DNA from: Bryobacteraceae bacterium
Lineage (GTDB): Bacteria; Acidobacteriota; Terriglobia; Bryobacterales; Bryobacteraceae
NCBI GenBank assembly: GCA_026129905.1
Contig: JAHCHE010000039.1
Location: 1 to 64,000, forward strand
DNA length: 64,000 nucleotides
Direction: 5' to 3'
The translations under genes and the position numbers were made by a program. This document shows, piece after piece, positions 1-8,063 of this stretch. Each line of letters begins with the position of its first letter. The stretch's first letter is position 1. The notes under the pieces are model-generated. The model did no database searches. It worked only from the letters and a program-made list of their open reading frames with translations, and was not told where the DNA came from.

Positions 1-44
1 CCGGCGTCTACCTCGACGACGAGTTCGAGCTTGTTATCGGCCAT
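1..44 (-). CDS. Probable phage tape-measure protein, N-terminal 14 codons only
   Basis: The first 44 bases read on the minus strand as an open start codon followed by MADNKLELVVEVDAG, and the frame runs off the window edge. Short polar starts of this kind are common in tail tape-measure proteins. The position fits: tape measure normally follows the tail-chaperone genes, which end here at 2350 on the same strand. No good ribosome site is visible before the start. The identification rests on 14 residues plus gene order, so it is tentative. The two plus-strand cargo genes at 127-2275 separate it from the rest of the tail module. Confidence 0.45.
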   Translation of the reverse strand, partial: MADNKLELVVEVDA

Positions 45-126
45 GACAATTCACAGGGGATGCTCCCATTGCGCTCCCGGGCGTCGTCTGCCTCCTGCCC
101 ACACCGCGCCACGATACACTGCTCCC

Positions 127-516
127 ATGACGCGTTTACTTGGTCTCTTCGTACTTTTCGCCGGATTTGCCTGCTCGCAGAACCGGGTCTACGAACTGCG
201 CACGTACACCTGTAACGAGGGCAAGCTGGAAGCCCTGAAGACGCGCTTCCGCGATCACACCATCGAGATCTTCAAGCGCCATGGCATTGAGAGCGTGGGC
301 TATTGGACTCCGCAGGATCCCGTGCTGGCCAAGACCACGCTGATCTACATCGTCGTGCACCCTAGTCGCGAGGCAGCCACAAAGAACTGGGCAGACTTCA
401 GGAACGATCCGGAATGGAAGAAGGTCGCCGCCGAGTCCGAGAAGAACGGGAAGATCCTCGCCAAACCACCGGAATCCGTCTACCTGGACCCGGCCGATTT
501 CTCCAAGCTGAAATAG
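127..516 (+). CDS. Secreted NIPSNAP-family protein
   Basis: A 129-residue protein with a hydrophobic N-terminal segment (residues 4-16, ending near FACSQ) that looks like a Sec signal peptide or weak lipobox, then a NIPSNAP fold beginning VYELRTYTCNEGK, with the family's HTIEIFKRHG and VGYWTP blocks. NIPSNAP proteins are dimeric ferredoxin-like alpha/beta barrel proteins of mostly unknown function. The ATG at 127 is chosen over the longer frame from 31 because it starts directly at the signal peptide. It runs opposite to the surrounding phage structural genes and precedes the serine hydrolase at 806 by 289 bases that hold no gene. Likely cargo of the prophage rather than a virion gene. Confidence 0.8.
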   Translation: MTRLLGLFVLFAGFACSQNRVYELRTYTCNEGKLEALKTRFRDHTIEIFKRHGIESVGYWTPQDPVLAKTTLIYIVVHPSREAATKNWADFRNDPEWKKVAAESEKNGKILAKPPESVYLDPADFSKLK

Positions 517-805
517 CGTGGATGTCGCAGCGCAGGTTTCTAACTCGGCACGTTCCAGACCTGGCACCGGTCGTTCGGTCTCGTCCGCATGCAACGTATT
601 TCCTTTCCTCTGTGGGCTACTTCCGAGTGGCGTGACCCAGGACCAATCCGGACGGAAGCACCACCGGGGCGCCGCAGATTTGGATCTGTGCACGCGACGG
701 CGCCGCACCAGCCAGTTCATTTCCGCTGGCGGCCGGCGGCCAAGTCCATGGACTCGCATCAGCCTTGCGGAGGAACAACTCGTGCGGTGAGGTGTCTAAG
801 AGGAC

Positions 806-2275
806 ATGCGAGATGTCAATGTGTTCCTCTCTGGCGTCTCCTTGAGACGACGCCTGCTCCTGATCGCTGCGCTCGTCCTTGCCGTTCCTGCCGCAGCAGA
901 AACCAAATCCAACCGAATCAGCCGGATTCTGCAGGCGTATACCGACACGGGGCGCTTTCAGGGATCAGTTCTGGTCGCCGACCGCGGAGAAGTCATTCTT
1001 CAAAAGGGCTACGGAATGGCAAATCTGGAACTGAATGTCCCGAATCGCAGCGACACCAAATTCCGCATAGGCTCGCTAACAAAGCAGTTCACCGCCATGC
1101 TGATTCTGCAACTCGCGGCAGAAGGCAAGCTGAAACTTGATGGCAAACTCTCGGACTATCTTCCGGAGTATCCGAAGGCCGCCGCCGAGCGTATCACGAT
1201 CCACCAACTACTCTCGCATCAGTCCGGGATTGCCAGCTACACCACGCCCGACTTCATGGCTCGCCGCGCGCGTGATTCCTTCACTCCACTTGAACTCGCA
1301 TCCGTGTTCTGGGACCGAGACCTGGAATTCGAACCCGGATCGAAATACGCCTATAGCAACTCCGGCTATCACGTGCTGGGTCTCATCGTGGAGAGGATGA
1401 CCGGCAAATCGTACGAGCAGGTCCTTAAAGAACGCATTCTCGACGCCCTCGAAATGCCAGATACCGGTTACGACCATACGGAAGCGATTCTGTCAAACCG
1501 GGCCTCCGGATACACCAAAACTCCCGATGGCGTAGAGAACGCGACGTGGGTCAACATGTCGATTCCGTTCGCCGCCGGGGGTCTCTGCTCGACGGCGCCC
1601 GATCTGCGCAAATGGGACGCGGCGCTTTACACCGAGAAGCTGGTGCCGCACCGATACCTCGAACTCGCCTTCGAGCCGGCCGCGAAGTTTCCTGACGGCG
1701 GTGGATATGGCTACGGTTGGATGCTGGGCAGCCGCGTGCTGCCGGTGAGCAAGCGTCACTTGCCGGTTCAGCAGCACTTCGGCGGCATTCCGGGGTTCAC
1801 GAGCATGATCATTCGGTTACCGGAGGATCGGAGCTTGATTGTAATTTTGGCTAATATCTTGGGTAGCGAATGGGGCGGCGTGTCGAATTCCATTATCCAG
1901 ATCCTTTATGGCGAGCCAGCCGAGATCCCTAAGCCATCCATGGCCGATGCCCTCGCGCGTGGCATCCGCGCGAGGGGTGTCGACGGCGCAAGGCGCGAGT
2001 GCGCGAGGCGCGACGAACTCGACGCGGTCCAGGGTGAAATCAATACGCTCGGATACTACTATTTGCGGGGAAGGCGGCTCTCTGAAGCCGTCGCGGTATT
2101 CGAGTGCAACGCCAGTCTGTTCGCGAAGGCCTGGAACGTCTACGACAGCTTGGGCGAAGCTTATGCCGCGTCGGGCGATCGCGAACGCGCTCTGGCGAGC
2201 TATCGTAAGGCGATCGAGCTCAACCCCACCGCGGTAACTGCGCAAAAGGCGCTCACCGAACTAGAGCGTAAGTAG
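806..2275 (+). CDS. Secreted serine hydrolase (beta-lactamase/class C PBP fold) with C-terminal TPR
   Basis: A 489-residue protein. Residues 14-31 form a signal peptide ending in AAAE. The beta-lactamase-family domain follows, with the SxxK nucleophile motif SLTK near residue 93, the YxN motif in YAYSNSGY near residue 193, and HFGG-type third motif near residue 327. The last about 75 residues resemble TPR repeats (YDSLGEAYAASGDRERALASY). Such proteins act as periplasmic peptidases or esterases; true beta-lactamase activity cannot be inferred. It lies on the plus strand between tail-chaperone and tape-measure genes, so it is probably prophage cargo along with the NIPSNAP gene upstream. The ATG at 806 has only a weak, close purine tract (AAGAGG) before it. 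Confidence 0.85.
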   Translation: MRDVNVFLSGVSLRRRLLLIAALVLAVPAAAETKSNRISRILQAYTDTGRFQGSVLVADRGEVILQKGYGMANLELNVPNRSDTKFRIGSLTKQFTAMLILQLAAEGKLKLDGKLSDYLPEYPKAAAERITIHQLLSHQSGIASYTTPDFMARRARDSFTPLELASVFWDRDLEFEPGSKYAYSNSGYHVLGLIVERMTGKSYEQVLKERILDALEMPDTGYDHTEAILSNRASGYTKTPDGVENATWVNMSIPFAAGGLCSTAPDLRKWDAALYTEKLVPHRYLELAFEPAAKFPDGGGYGYGWMLGSRVLPVSKRHLPVQQHFGGIPGFTSMIIRLPEDRSLIVILANILGSEWGGVSNSIIQILYGEPAEIPKPSMADALARGIRARGVDGARRECARRDELDAVQGEINTLGYYYLRGRRLSEAVAVFECNASLFAKAWNVYDSLGEAYAASGDRERALASYRKAIELNPTAVTAQKALTELERK

Positions 2276-2349
2276 ACTGCCCGTACCGAGCGCATCGTCG
2301 CCAAACCGGAAGTTGGCCAGCAACGGAGATGGAGGCACCTCTTGAAGGA

Positions 2350-2661
2350 TCAGGCGGCATGATGACTTCCCGAAGCCGGCAGCCGCTCGCGGTCCCACTT
2401 GTCCCGTTCATCGTCGAGGATCAACATCGTGCAGAACTCGTCACCCTGGATCTCCTCAAGGCGGATATGGATGCCGAGCTTTAGCGCCGCACGCAGGTCG
2501 ATAGCGCGCCGGAGGAGGAGCCCGGTTTCGCTATGCTGCACGGCGTCGAGCTTGTCCAGCGGACAGTGGCCACACCTCCATCCATCATCCGGCGCATCGG
2601 GACAAAGTCCCGGATCGCACAGTTCGTCGCGCCGTAGCGCCCAATGCACCAGGAACCGCAC
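2350..2661 (-). CDS. Phage tail assembly protein (lambda GT-position)
   Basis: A 103-residue protein with a Cys/His cluster (CDPGLCPDAPDDGWRCGHC, residues 15-33) and an acidic C-terminal part containing GDEFCTMLILDDERDKW. It follows the tail-chaperone gene by 26 bases on the same strand, the slot normally held by the second tail-assembly chaperone made by frameshifting in lambda-like phages. The family itself is not recognised; the assignment rests mainly on position. Whether it is a separate gene or expressed by a frameshift from the upstream gene cannot be decided from sequence alone, though it has its own ATG. Confidence 0.55.
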   Translation of the reverse strand: MRFLVHWALRRDELCDPGLCPDAPDDGWRCGHCPLDKLDAVQHSETGLLLRRAIDLRAALKLGIHIRLEEIQGDEFCTMLILDDERDKWDRERLPASGSHHAA

Positions 2662-2687
2662 GGACGGCCGTTCCGGCCACTCCCCGT

Positions 2688-3311
2688 TCAGAAGTTTGGG
2701 TCCCGGTCCTCCTGGAACGTGGCTTCGAGCGCATCTATCACCGCTTTCACCGCAACTGCCTGGTGGATGATGGGCACCTCGCCCGCGTAACCTTGCTTCT
2801 CTTCCGCCAGCTTCTTGTATAGTTCCCCCGCCGCCCGGAGATTGATGGTCAACTCCTGCTTGTTATACGGCAGGTCCAGCACCCGCGCGAAGCTCCGTCG
2901 GTAGTCGAAGACGTCCTTCGCCGAAGGCATGTGGAGTTCGTGGACGACGGTGCCGCCCAGCACGCGCAAGGTGACGCGGTATCCATCTCCAGTCGTTACC
3001 ACGTCGTCTGCCTCAGCCTGGCTCAACTGCTCGATGACCTTGGCGGCTTCGAAAGGATCGACCTCCGCAGGCGTCTCCTCCTCCAGGCGGATCTTCTCCA
3101 GCAAAGCGGCGTCCACTTCTTCGGCGTTCGGGATGGTCGTTTCGGACACGCCGCGCCCCAGGTGCTTGATGATGACCTTGCGCCGGCGTTGGCGTTCGGC
3201 CCATTCGTCGTCGGAGGGGAAGCGGACGCGGACGGTTTTCACACCCGTCGGCGTCCGGAGCTGAATCGTGATCGGGCGCGTTGCGTCAAACACAGCCGTA
3301 TTCGTCTGCAT
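2688..3311 (-). CDS. Phage tail assembly chaperone-like protein (lambda G-position)
   Basis: A 207-residue protein that begins MQTNTAVFDATRPITIQL and is rich in charged helices (AEVDPFEAAKVIEQLSQAE). It ends close to the next tail gene. The start at 3311 is preferred over the longer frame from 3398, because the extension would overlap the major tail gene by nearly 80 bases and reads as a frame shadow. The position between the major tail protein and the tape measure, and the size, fit the tail assembly chaperone that coats the tape measure during tail assembly. No motif gives a firm family name. Confidence 0.6.
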   Translation of the reverse strand: MQTNTAVFDATRPITIQLRTPTGVKTVRVRFPSDDEWAERQRRRKVIIKHLGRGVSETTIPNAEEVDAALLEKIRLEEETPAEVDPFEAAKVIEQLSQAEADDVVTTGDGYRVTLRVLGGTVVHELHMPSAKDVFDYRRSFARVLDLPYNKQELTINLRAAGELYKKLAEEKQGYAGEVPIIHQAVAVKAVIDALEATFQEDRDPNF

Positions 3312-3319
3312 GAGGCCTC

Positions 3320-4363
3320 CTACTGACAAATCCCATCCACGCCGCACGCCGCCACCGCCGAGACGATCCCATTCGTCGAGTCGTACAGCGGCAGGCAATC
3401 CACCGCGACCGTCAGGATGCCGTCCGTTTCGCCCAGTTCCACTGCCGAGTAGGAGATCTTCTGCCAGGTGAGCTGGAGCGAGTTGTTGGCGTCGTACTGA
3501 AGGTTGATGACCGCCGTGCCGGTGGTCTGGGCCTTGAGCTTGGCGTACTCGGTCGAGCCGTTCTCGAAGCGGGCGACGAACTTCAGGTTTCCTTGCCGAT
3601 TGCCAAACTCCAGTCGGCCCCGGATCGCGCCCGAGGAGCCGTCGCCGGCGGTCTGAAAGCCGGACCCGGGGAAGAAGCCGGCGTCGGTCCTCAGGTTGTT
3701 CTTCCAGCCAGTCTCGAGCGAGACGATGTTCTTGTTGGTGACGTAGTCGACGCCATTGATGGACAGCGTGAGGGAGGCCGAGGGCAGGAGCTTCTCCGTC
3801 TGCGCCGCGGGCATGGTGATGCCGGTCGCCGAGTCGACCACCTTGCCGGAGCCGACGAACTCAATGCTGATCTTGGAATTCGCCCGGCCAGGACCGGAGC
3901 CGATCGAGATCTGCCAAGACTCGATGGCGCAGCCGACGGCCAACCGGTCGAGCACCACGCCGGCGCCAGGGCGGATCTGCTCGCAGAAGGAGAAGTACGG
4001 CAGCTCCGCGGCGTCGCCGTTCGACGGAATGAGCGGCGTGCAGGTGTAGGTAAGGTTTGGAGCGCTGCCGGACTTGACGACCTTGCCCAGGCTGAACGCC
4101 ATGGCCCATGCGGCGATCTCCGCCCCGAGATACTTCTCCAGGGTCCCGCTGATGTCCCAGGAAGTTTTGAAGGTCTGGGTGGGGAACTCGTGGCCCTTGC
4201 CGTACTCGTCGGCGTCGCTCTCGGTGGCGAGTCTCGGATTGGCGAGCGCGGCGTTGAGCTTGCTGAAGCGCCAGAGGGCGGCCGAGACCTGCGCCGTGGC
4301 GATATCGGCCTGCTTGCCTTTGCCGAAGGCGATCAGGACTTCCTGGAGCCTAGTCGTGGACAT
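3320..4363 (-). CDS. Major tail tube protein
   Basis: A 347-residue protein starting MSTTRLQEVLIAFGKGKQAD. It contains the stretch VGCAIESWQISIGSGPGRANSKISIEFVGSGKV (positions about 120-155) and repeated NGVDYVTNKNIVSLE-type beta segments typical of tail tube proteins of Siphoviridae-type phages. The ATG is preceded by a strong GAGGAGGTGA ribosome site embedded in the end of the small gene at 4350-4508, which overlaps it by 14 bases. It would polymerise into the tail tube around the tape measure. The gene sits exactly between the tail-terminator position and the tail chaperones. Confidence 0.75.
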   Translation of the reverse strand: MSTTRLQEVLIAFGKGKQADIATAQVSAALWRFSKLNAALANPRLATESDADEYGKGHEFPTQTFKTSWDISGTLEKYLGAEIAAWAMAFSLGKVVKSGSAPNLTYTCTPLIPSNGDAAELPYFSFCEQIRPGAGVVLDRLAVGCAIESWQISIGSGPGRANSKISIEFVGSGKVVDSATGITMPAAQTEKLLPSASLTLSINGVDYVTNKNIVSLETGWKNNLRTDAGFFPGSGFQTAGDGSSGAIRGRLEFGNRQGNLKFVARFENGSTEYAKLKAQTTGTAVINLQYDANNSLQLTWQKISYSAVELGETDGILTVAVDCLPLYDSTNGIVSAVAACGVDGICQ

Positions 4364-4508
4364 TCTCGGTCACCTCCTCATTCTTCGTTGGCGGCTCGCA
4401 CTGGGACCAGCCAGCTACCAGGAGCGGCACGATCAGTTCGGGCTTTGCTTCAACTTGCTTCGGCTCTCCCTGCCCGAACGGAGGAGCCAGCCAGACGAGC
4501 TCACTCAT
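4350..4508 (-). CDS. Small phage protein, 52 aa
   Basis: A 52-codon frame beginning MSELVWLAPPFGQGEPKQV. Its ATG overlaps the end of the upstream terminator-like gene by 8 bases, and its 3' end overlaps the major tail gene start by 14 bases. It contains the ribosome site used by that tail gene. This double overlap is the main evidence that it is translated. The protein is proline-rich and acidic at its C-terminus; function unknown, probably a small tail accessory or a coupling peptide. Confidence 0.55.
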   Translation of the reverse strand: MSELVWLAPPFGQGEPKQVEAKPELIVPLLVAGWSQCEPPTKNEEVTENVHD

Positions 4509-4974
4509 CGCCAATCTCCGTGAAAGACATGGTCACCTCGAAATAGTCCAGCCCCTCCGCGTCCGTCTGCCGCTGGATCGACGGCAGGTCCATCGGATAG
4601 CAGGAGGGGTGGATGGTTGCGTTGATCATCGGCACGCCAGCCGAGGCCGGCACGCCTTTCGTGATTAGCCGGAACAGGCGGTAGTAGGCGGCGGGCGGCT
4701 CAGCATCCGGCGTCTCACGTGCGCGCAGATACAGCGTCACCTGGTGCTTCCAGACGTCGGTGCCGCCGAAGCTGCCAGCTGCCGTTCCCTGCCAGGCAAC
4801 CATGATGGCCGGAGCCGGCATTTGGTGGATGGCCAGCGGCAGGCTGGAGCGCTTCGGGTAATGGTCGTGGTAGGAGTAGATGCGATCGTGGGCGCCGTTC
4901 ATCTGCACGATCAAGTCAGGGATGTCGCGCAGGGTAGAGACGAGGTTGTCCACGAGTGCGGAGGTGTCGATCAT
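4501..4974 (-). CDS. Tail terminator-like protein (gpU position)
   Basis: A 157-residue protein starting MIDTSALVDNLVSTLRDIPDL, a typical opening for tail-terminator and minor tail proteins of the lambda gpU/HK97 gp11 type. It also has the typical mid-region VTLYLRARETP and C-terminal FEVTMSFTEIGD. The start at 4974 is chosen at the helix start; the longer frame to 5025 adds an unrelated leader. It would cap the finished tail tube and connect it to the head. It precedes the small gene and the major tail gene with overlapping codons. The DUF6010-like gene and about 200 bases of apparent non-coding DNA separate it from the upstream neck gene. Confidence 0.65.
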   Translation of the reverse strand: MIDTSALVDNLVSTLRDIPDLIVQMNGAHDRIYSYHDHYPKRSSLPLAIHQMPAPAIMVAWQGTAAGSFGGTDVWKHQVTLYLRARETPDAEPPAAYYRLFRLITKGVPASAGVPMINATIHPSCYPMDLPSIQRQTDAEGLDYFEVTMSFTEIGDE

Positions 4975-5192
4975 CTTGTTTTGCTCAGCTCGATTTACTG
5001 GAACGTACCAATCGGCATCCGGCATGGGAGATGCCGGGCGATTCCTTTTAATAAGGCTGGGCGACTACTCGCAGGTGATCACCGGCGGCAGGCAAATCCA
5101 CGAGTCGGCCAGCGACTACCCGGCCATGCGGATTTGCTGGGCAAATACTGGGGCGTTTCAGTGAGGAAGCTATTCGGCCGTGCAGCCACCAG

Positions 5193-5732
5193 TTACGTTC
5201 TCCAAGATCCCCTCCGACGTACAAAGTAGACAGAGATCGCGACATCGTACACCACGCAGAACATGCCATACGCCAAGGTTATCGACGTGAACTGCTCCGG
5301 TCTAAGGACGGAATAACCGGTGTGTGCGCTCAGTTCATGCAGAAGGTCCCAAATCCCATGTAGAGAGTAGCCCAGGATCAGGACAGCAGCGTATCGTGTG
5401 CCGACAATACCGAGGAGAGAAAACGCGGCAACCGCAGACAACTCGGTATTCCAAGCTGAAGCATTTCTGAAGTAAGCCACGAAGGCCAGGTAAAAACCGG
5501 CGATAAAGGCGAGAAAGACTCCATAGAAAATCTGCTCTGATCTGCCGGGGAAGTGCTTCTGAGAGACGACAACCGACCCGGCCGCCGCCAGGAGGCCAAT
5601 CACCGCGTACAAGATGTTGATGACTGCGAAACCAAAGATGTTTGAGATTTCGGTAACCACGACTTTAGTCCCGCCTTCGAGGACCCTTGATATCCACAAC
5701 GCCCGCAACTCGGGACATCCAGGATAGAACAT
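5193..5732 (-). CDS. DUF6010-like multi-pass membrane protein
   Basis: A 179-residue protein (155 residues if the GTG at 5660 is used) with about five membrane segments: FGFAVINILYAVIGLLAAAG, IFYGVFLAFIAGFYLAFVAY, VAAFSLLGIVGT, YAAVLILGYSLHGIWDLLHE and LAYGMFCVVYDVAISVYF. The HGIWDLLH and YD..IS.Y pattern resembles the uncharacterised DUF6010 family. It has no known virion role and lies between two head-tail joining genes, so it is probably a lysogenic cargo gene. Its start is uncertain. It is not obviously coupled to the genes on either side; the 217 bases upstream (5733-5949) hold nothing I recognise. Confidence 0.65.
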   Translation of the reverse strand: MFYPGCPELRALWISRVLEGGTKVVVTEISNIFGFAVINILYAVIGLLAAAGSVVVSQKHFPGRSEQIFYGVFLAFIAGFYLAFVAYFRNASAWNTELSAVAAFSLLGIVGTRYAAVLILGYSLHGIWDLLHELSAHTGYSVLRPEQFTSITLAYGMFCVVYDVAISVYFVRRRGSWRT

Positions 5733-5949
5733 CTCGCCTGGGGTGTGCTCGGCTACTTAACACGCCGCGGCTGCCTCCGCGCCACGTCGTGCCGGCCCAA
5801 GGTGCTGCCGCATCACACCCTACCTTGTCGCGTACCGTAGGTCCACTGGGGTGGCCGACCACTTGGCCGCATAACGGCCGACGGTGAGATGTGGCTCGGT
5901 CTTGGGCGATGGATGCTTCCTGACAGCGTAGCGAACGCCCTTTCTCGTT

Positions 5950-6408
5950 TCACTGCTGCTGTCGCCCCCTGAGAAACGACTCGACAACCAGCCGCGGTTT
6001 CATTTCCGCGAGCAGCCGCCGCGTGGCCTCCTTCACCGCCTGCCGGTTCTTCGGCGAGAACACCAGCCACGGCTCAATCTTCTGGTTCGCCCAAGCCTTG
6101 ATCCGGTCCTTGCGGGTGGACAGCCCGGCGCGGGACTTATTCTCGCTCACCGTCCGGACCTGGAGGTTCCTGAGCATGGCGCCGCTGAAGGAGAGATTCC
6201 TCCGGTTGCCCAAGCCGAGCTTGGTCTTCTGAATGGCGTACCTCTTGCGAAGCGGCTTCGCGGGAGCGTCGCTCGGCCCTTGGGCGGCAGCGAGGCGGTT
6301 CTTCAAGGCCGCAACGCCGACCGTGCCGATCTTGAGCATCTGCGTCTGCCGGAAGTTTAGATGGTCGATGCGGATCTGCCGCTTTTGCCAGATGCGAACG
6401 CTGGCCAT
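5950..6408 (-). CDS. Phage neck/tail-completion protein (HK97 gp10-like or gpZ-like)
   Basis: A 152-residue, strongly basic protein starting MASVRIWQKRQIRIDHL. It contains LKIGTVGVAALKNRLAAAQ near residue 25 and RKRYAIQKTKLGLGNRRNL near residue 60, matching phage tail-completion/neck proteins that repeat 'G..g..a.k.R...G.d..g.....l...Y...K...g'. The C-terminal helix AVKEATRRLLAEMKPRLV is a usual ending. The start at 6408 is preferred over the longer reading frame to 6501. It sits two genes after the head-tail adaptor, but the TIR cargo gene is inserted between them on the opposite strand. Confidence 0.6.
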   Translation of the reverse strand: MASVRIWQKRQIRIDHLNFRQTQMLKIGTVGVAALKNRLAAAQGPSDAPAKPLRKRYAIQKTKLGLGNRRNLSFSGAMLRNLQVRTVSENKSRAGLSTRKDRIKAWANQKIEPWLVFSPKNRQAVKEATRRLLAEMKPRLVVESFLRGRQQQ

Positions 6409-6681
6409 GGGTTCAGTTCGCGAGTAGCACCTTTGCTCGGTTCCGCCAACAGATCCAGAGACCTTGGAGAGATGAAGCCGCATGCTGCGGTAATGCTTCA
6501 TTCCATCGGTTTCACCGAAGATTCATCGTCTCCCCGCCTGGCGGCCATGATCGTCGGTGTCGGCACTAGACGGCGGTGTCGCGTCTTGGGAGCGGGATCA
6601 GAAAAGTGCAGAATAGCTGAAGAAGAGCGCCTAGATTCGCACATCAGGATCTGATAATATCGCCCTGGGAGGAAAACTCCG

Positions 6682-7782
6682 ATGGAAAGGCCCTCTATTT
6701 TCGTAGGTTCGTCCACCAAAGGGCTTGAAGTAGCAGAAGCCATACAATCCCAGCTTTGCGATGATGCTGAGGTTGTGATCTGGAAGGAAGGCGTATTTGG
6801 TTTGGGCCAGGGGACGCTGGAGTCGCTTGTCAAAGCTCTGGATGGCTTTGACTTCGCAATTCTTGTCTTGACGCCGGACGATGTACTGCTGCGAGGTGAT
6901 GAGCGGCGGAACTCCGCCCGAGACAACGTGCTACTGGAACTCGGGTTGTTCATGGGTCGCCTCGGGCGCGAACGGACTTTTATCGTATGTCCCAAGGACA
7001 TGCAGATTCCTTCTGATCTAGCTGGCGTGACTATGGCGACATACGTTCATCCCCAACGCTTCGGGTATGAACCCGCCTTGGGAAAAGCCTGCTACAGGAT
7101 CAAAAGCGCGATCGAGTCGTACAAGAAAGCTGCTCAACTCGGCCAAGCTCAGCTTGTCGCTCAGGTCGATGTCGAGCGCGTCGCACAGTCAACGGCGATT
7201 GTCGACTACATCGCAACGAGCCAGCCCCATCGTATAAACGTGCTGCACATGAGCGGATTTGGGATCATCCGGGAGCTGTTGGACGCCTCCTGGAAGTGCT
7301 CCGATCTCACGATTTGCCTTCTCTTGATGCACCCCGACGAGGCGACGAAGAAATATGGACCAGAACATGGTGAAAACATCAGACTGACCGAGACGACGGT
7401 GAAGCGAGTACCTGAGTGTGTCTCCAAGTATGGATATGAATTCCCTACCGTGGGACTGTGGTACTACAGGCACGAACCGGGCATAGCCGTACTGACGATC
7501 GATAATGCGCTTGTCCAGCTTGGTTGGTACCTCCGAGCGCCGAATCCCCGCGATCCTCAATCTCTGTGTGTGCAAGGCCATAACCAGCCCAGCCTGCTTG
7601 CCAAGCAGGATAACCTGCGTCAGCTGCTTGAAAAAGTCGGTGCTCACTTCAAGGCGGTCTGGCGCGAAGCGGTACCGGCATCCGATGAGTGTTTCGTTGG
7701 GCCAAGGGCAGCGGAATTACAATCAGAATGGCACCGCGAAAGAGATCGGCGCACGGTCAGTTCACCCGCACGGCCAACATAA
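6682..7782 (+). CDS. TIR-domain effector (PF10137-type nucleotide-binding TIR) with unknown C-terminal domain
   Basis: A 366-residue protein. Residues 4-150 match the bacterial TIR-like domain found in CAP12/Pycsar effectors: PSIFVGSSTKGLEVAEAIQ, VVIWKEGVF, GFDFAILVLTPDD and the signature ARDNVLLELGLFMGRLGRER, which carries the likely catalytic glutamate. Proteins of this class usually cleave NAD+ on infection and cause abortive arrest. Residues 165-345 form a second domain (INVLHMSGFGIIRELLDASW, ICLLLMHPDEATKKYG) that I do not recognise; it may be a sensor. The ATG follows a good GGGAGGAAAA site, with a possible -10 GATAAT at 6653. No cyclase or retron partner is adjacent. It lies on the opposite strand within the neck genes, and its last 26 bases overlap the 3' end of the convergent gene. 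Confidence 0.8.
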   Translation: MERPSIFVGSSTKGLEVAEAIQSQLCDDAEVVIWKEGVFGLGQGTLESLVKALDGFDFAILVLTPDDVLLRGDERRNSARDNVLLELGLFMGRLGRERTFIVCPKDMQIPSDLAGVTMATYVHPQRFGYEPALGKACYRIKSAIESYKKAAQLGQAQLVAQVDVERVAQSTAIVDYIATSQPHRINVLHMSGFGIIRELLDASWKCSDLTICLLLMHPDEATKKYGPEHGENIRLTETTVKRVPECVSKYGYEFPTVGLWYYRHEPGIAVLTIDNALVQLGWYLRAPNPRDPQSLCVQGHNQPSLLAKQDNLRQLLEKVGAHFKAVWREAVPASDECFVGPRAAELQSEWHRERDRRTVSSPARPT

Positions 7783-8059
7783 CGCCCCCCTGCCCGTCCG
7801 CCTCGATCTCGAACACCTTGTACGTCGCGCCGTCAACAATCACTACATCACCGCGCTGGGGAGCGTGAGGCAGATCCGCCAGCCGTGTGAACAGCAGCGC
7901 GTACGTGCCCGGCGAGTTGTCTTCAGGCTGCCGGCCTTCCTGGAGGACCGCTTTTATCGGGAACGATCCGCCCGCCTCCGGCTGGTACGTCACCTCCCGC
8001 CCGAACGCGCCCAGCACGCCGGTGTTGAGCGCGTTCACGAGAGAGTCCCAGGCAGCCAT
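7757..8059 (-). CDS. Head-tail joining protein (lambda gpFII-like)
   Basis: A 100-residue protein beginning MAAWDSLVNALNTGVLGAFG with the typical gpFII-like body: YQPEAGGSFPIKAVLQEG followed by RGDVVIVDGATYKVFEIEADGQGGVMLAV. This family forms the lower neck ring joining head and tail. It starts 4 bases downstream of the major capsid stop, as in lambda-like morphogenesis modules. Its stop codon region is overlapped by the 3' end of the convergent TIR gene. Confidence 0.75.
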   Translation of the reverse strand: MAAWDSLVNALNTGVLGAFGREVTYQPEAGGSFPIKAVLQEGRQPEDNSPGTYALLFTRLADLPHAPQRGDVVIVDGATYKVFEIEADGQGGVMLAVRVN

Positions 8060-8063
8060 CGCG

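Noticed and set aside
806-2275. Calling the serine hydrolase an antibiotic-resistance beta-lactamase
   Set aside because: The fold is shared by many peptidases and esterases, and the TPR tail is typical of environmental non-resistance members.
6682-7782. Reading the TIR gene as part of a CBASS or Thoeris operon
   Set aside because: No cyclic-nucleotide synthase, SIR2 or second defence gene is adjacent; neighbours are phage neck genes.
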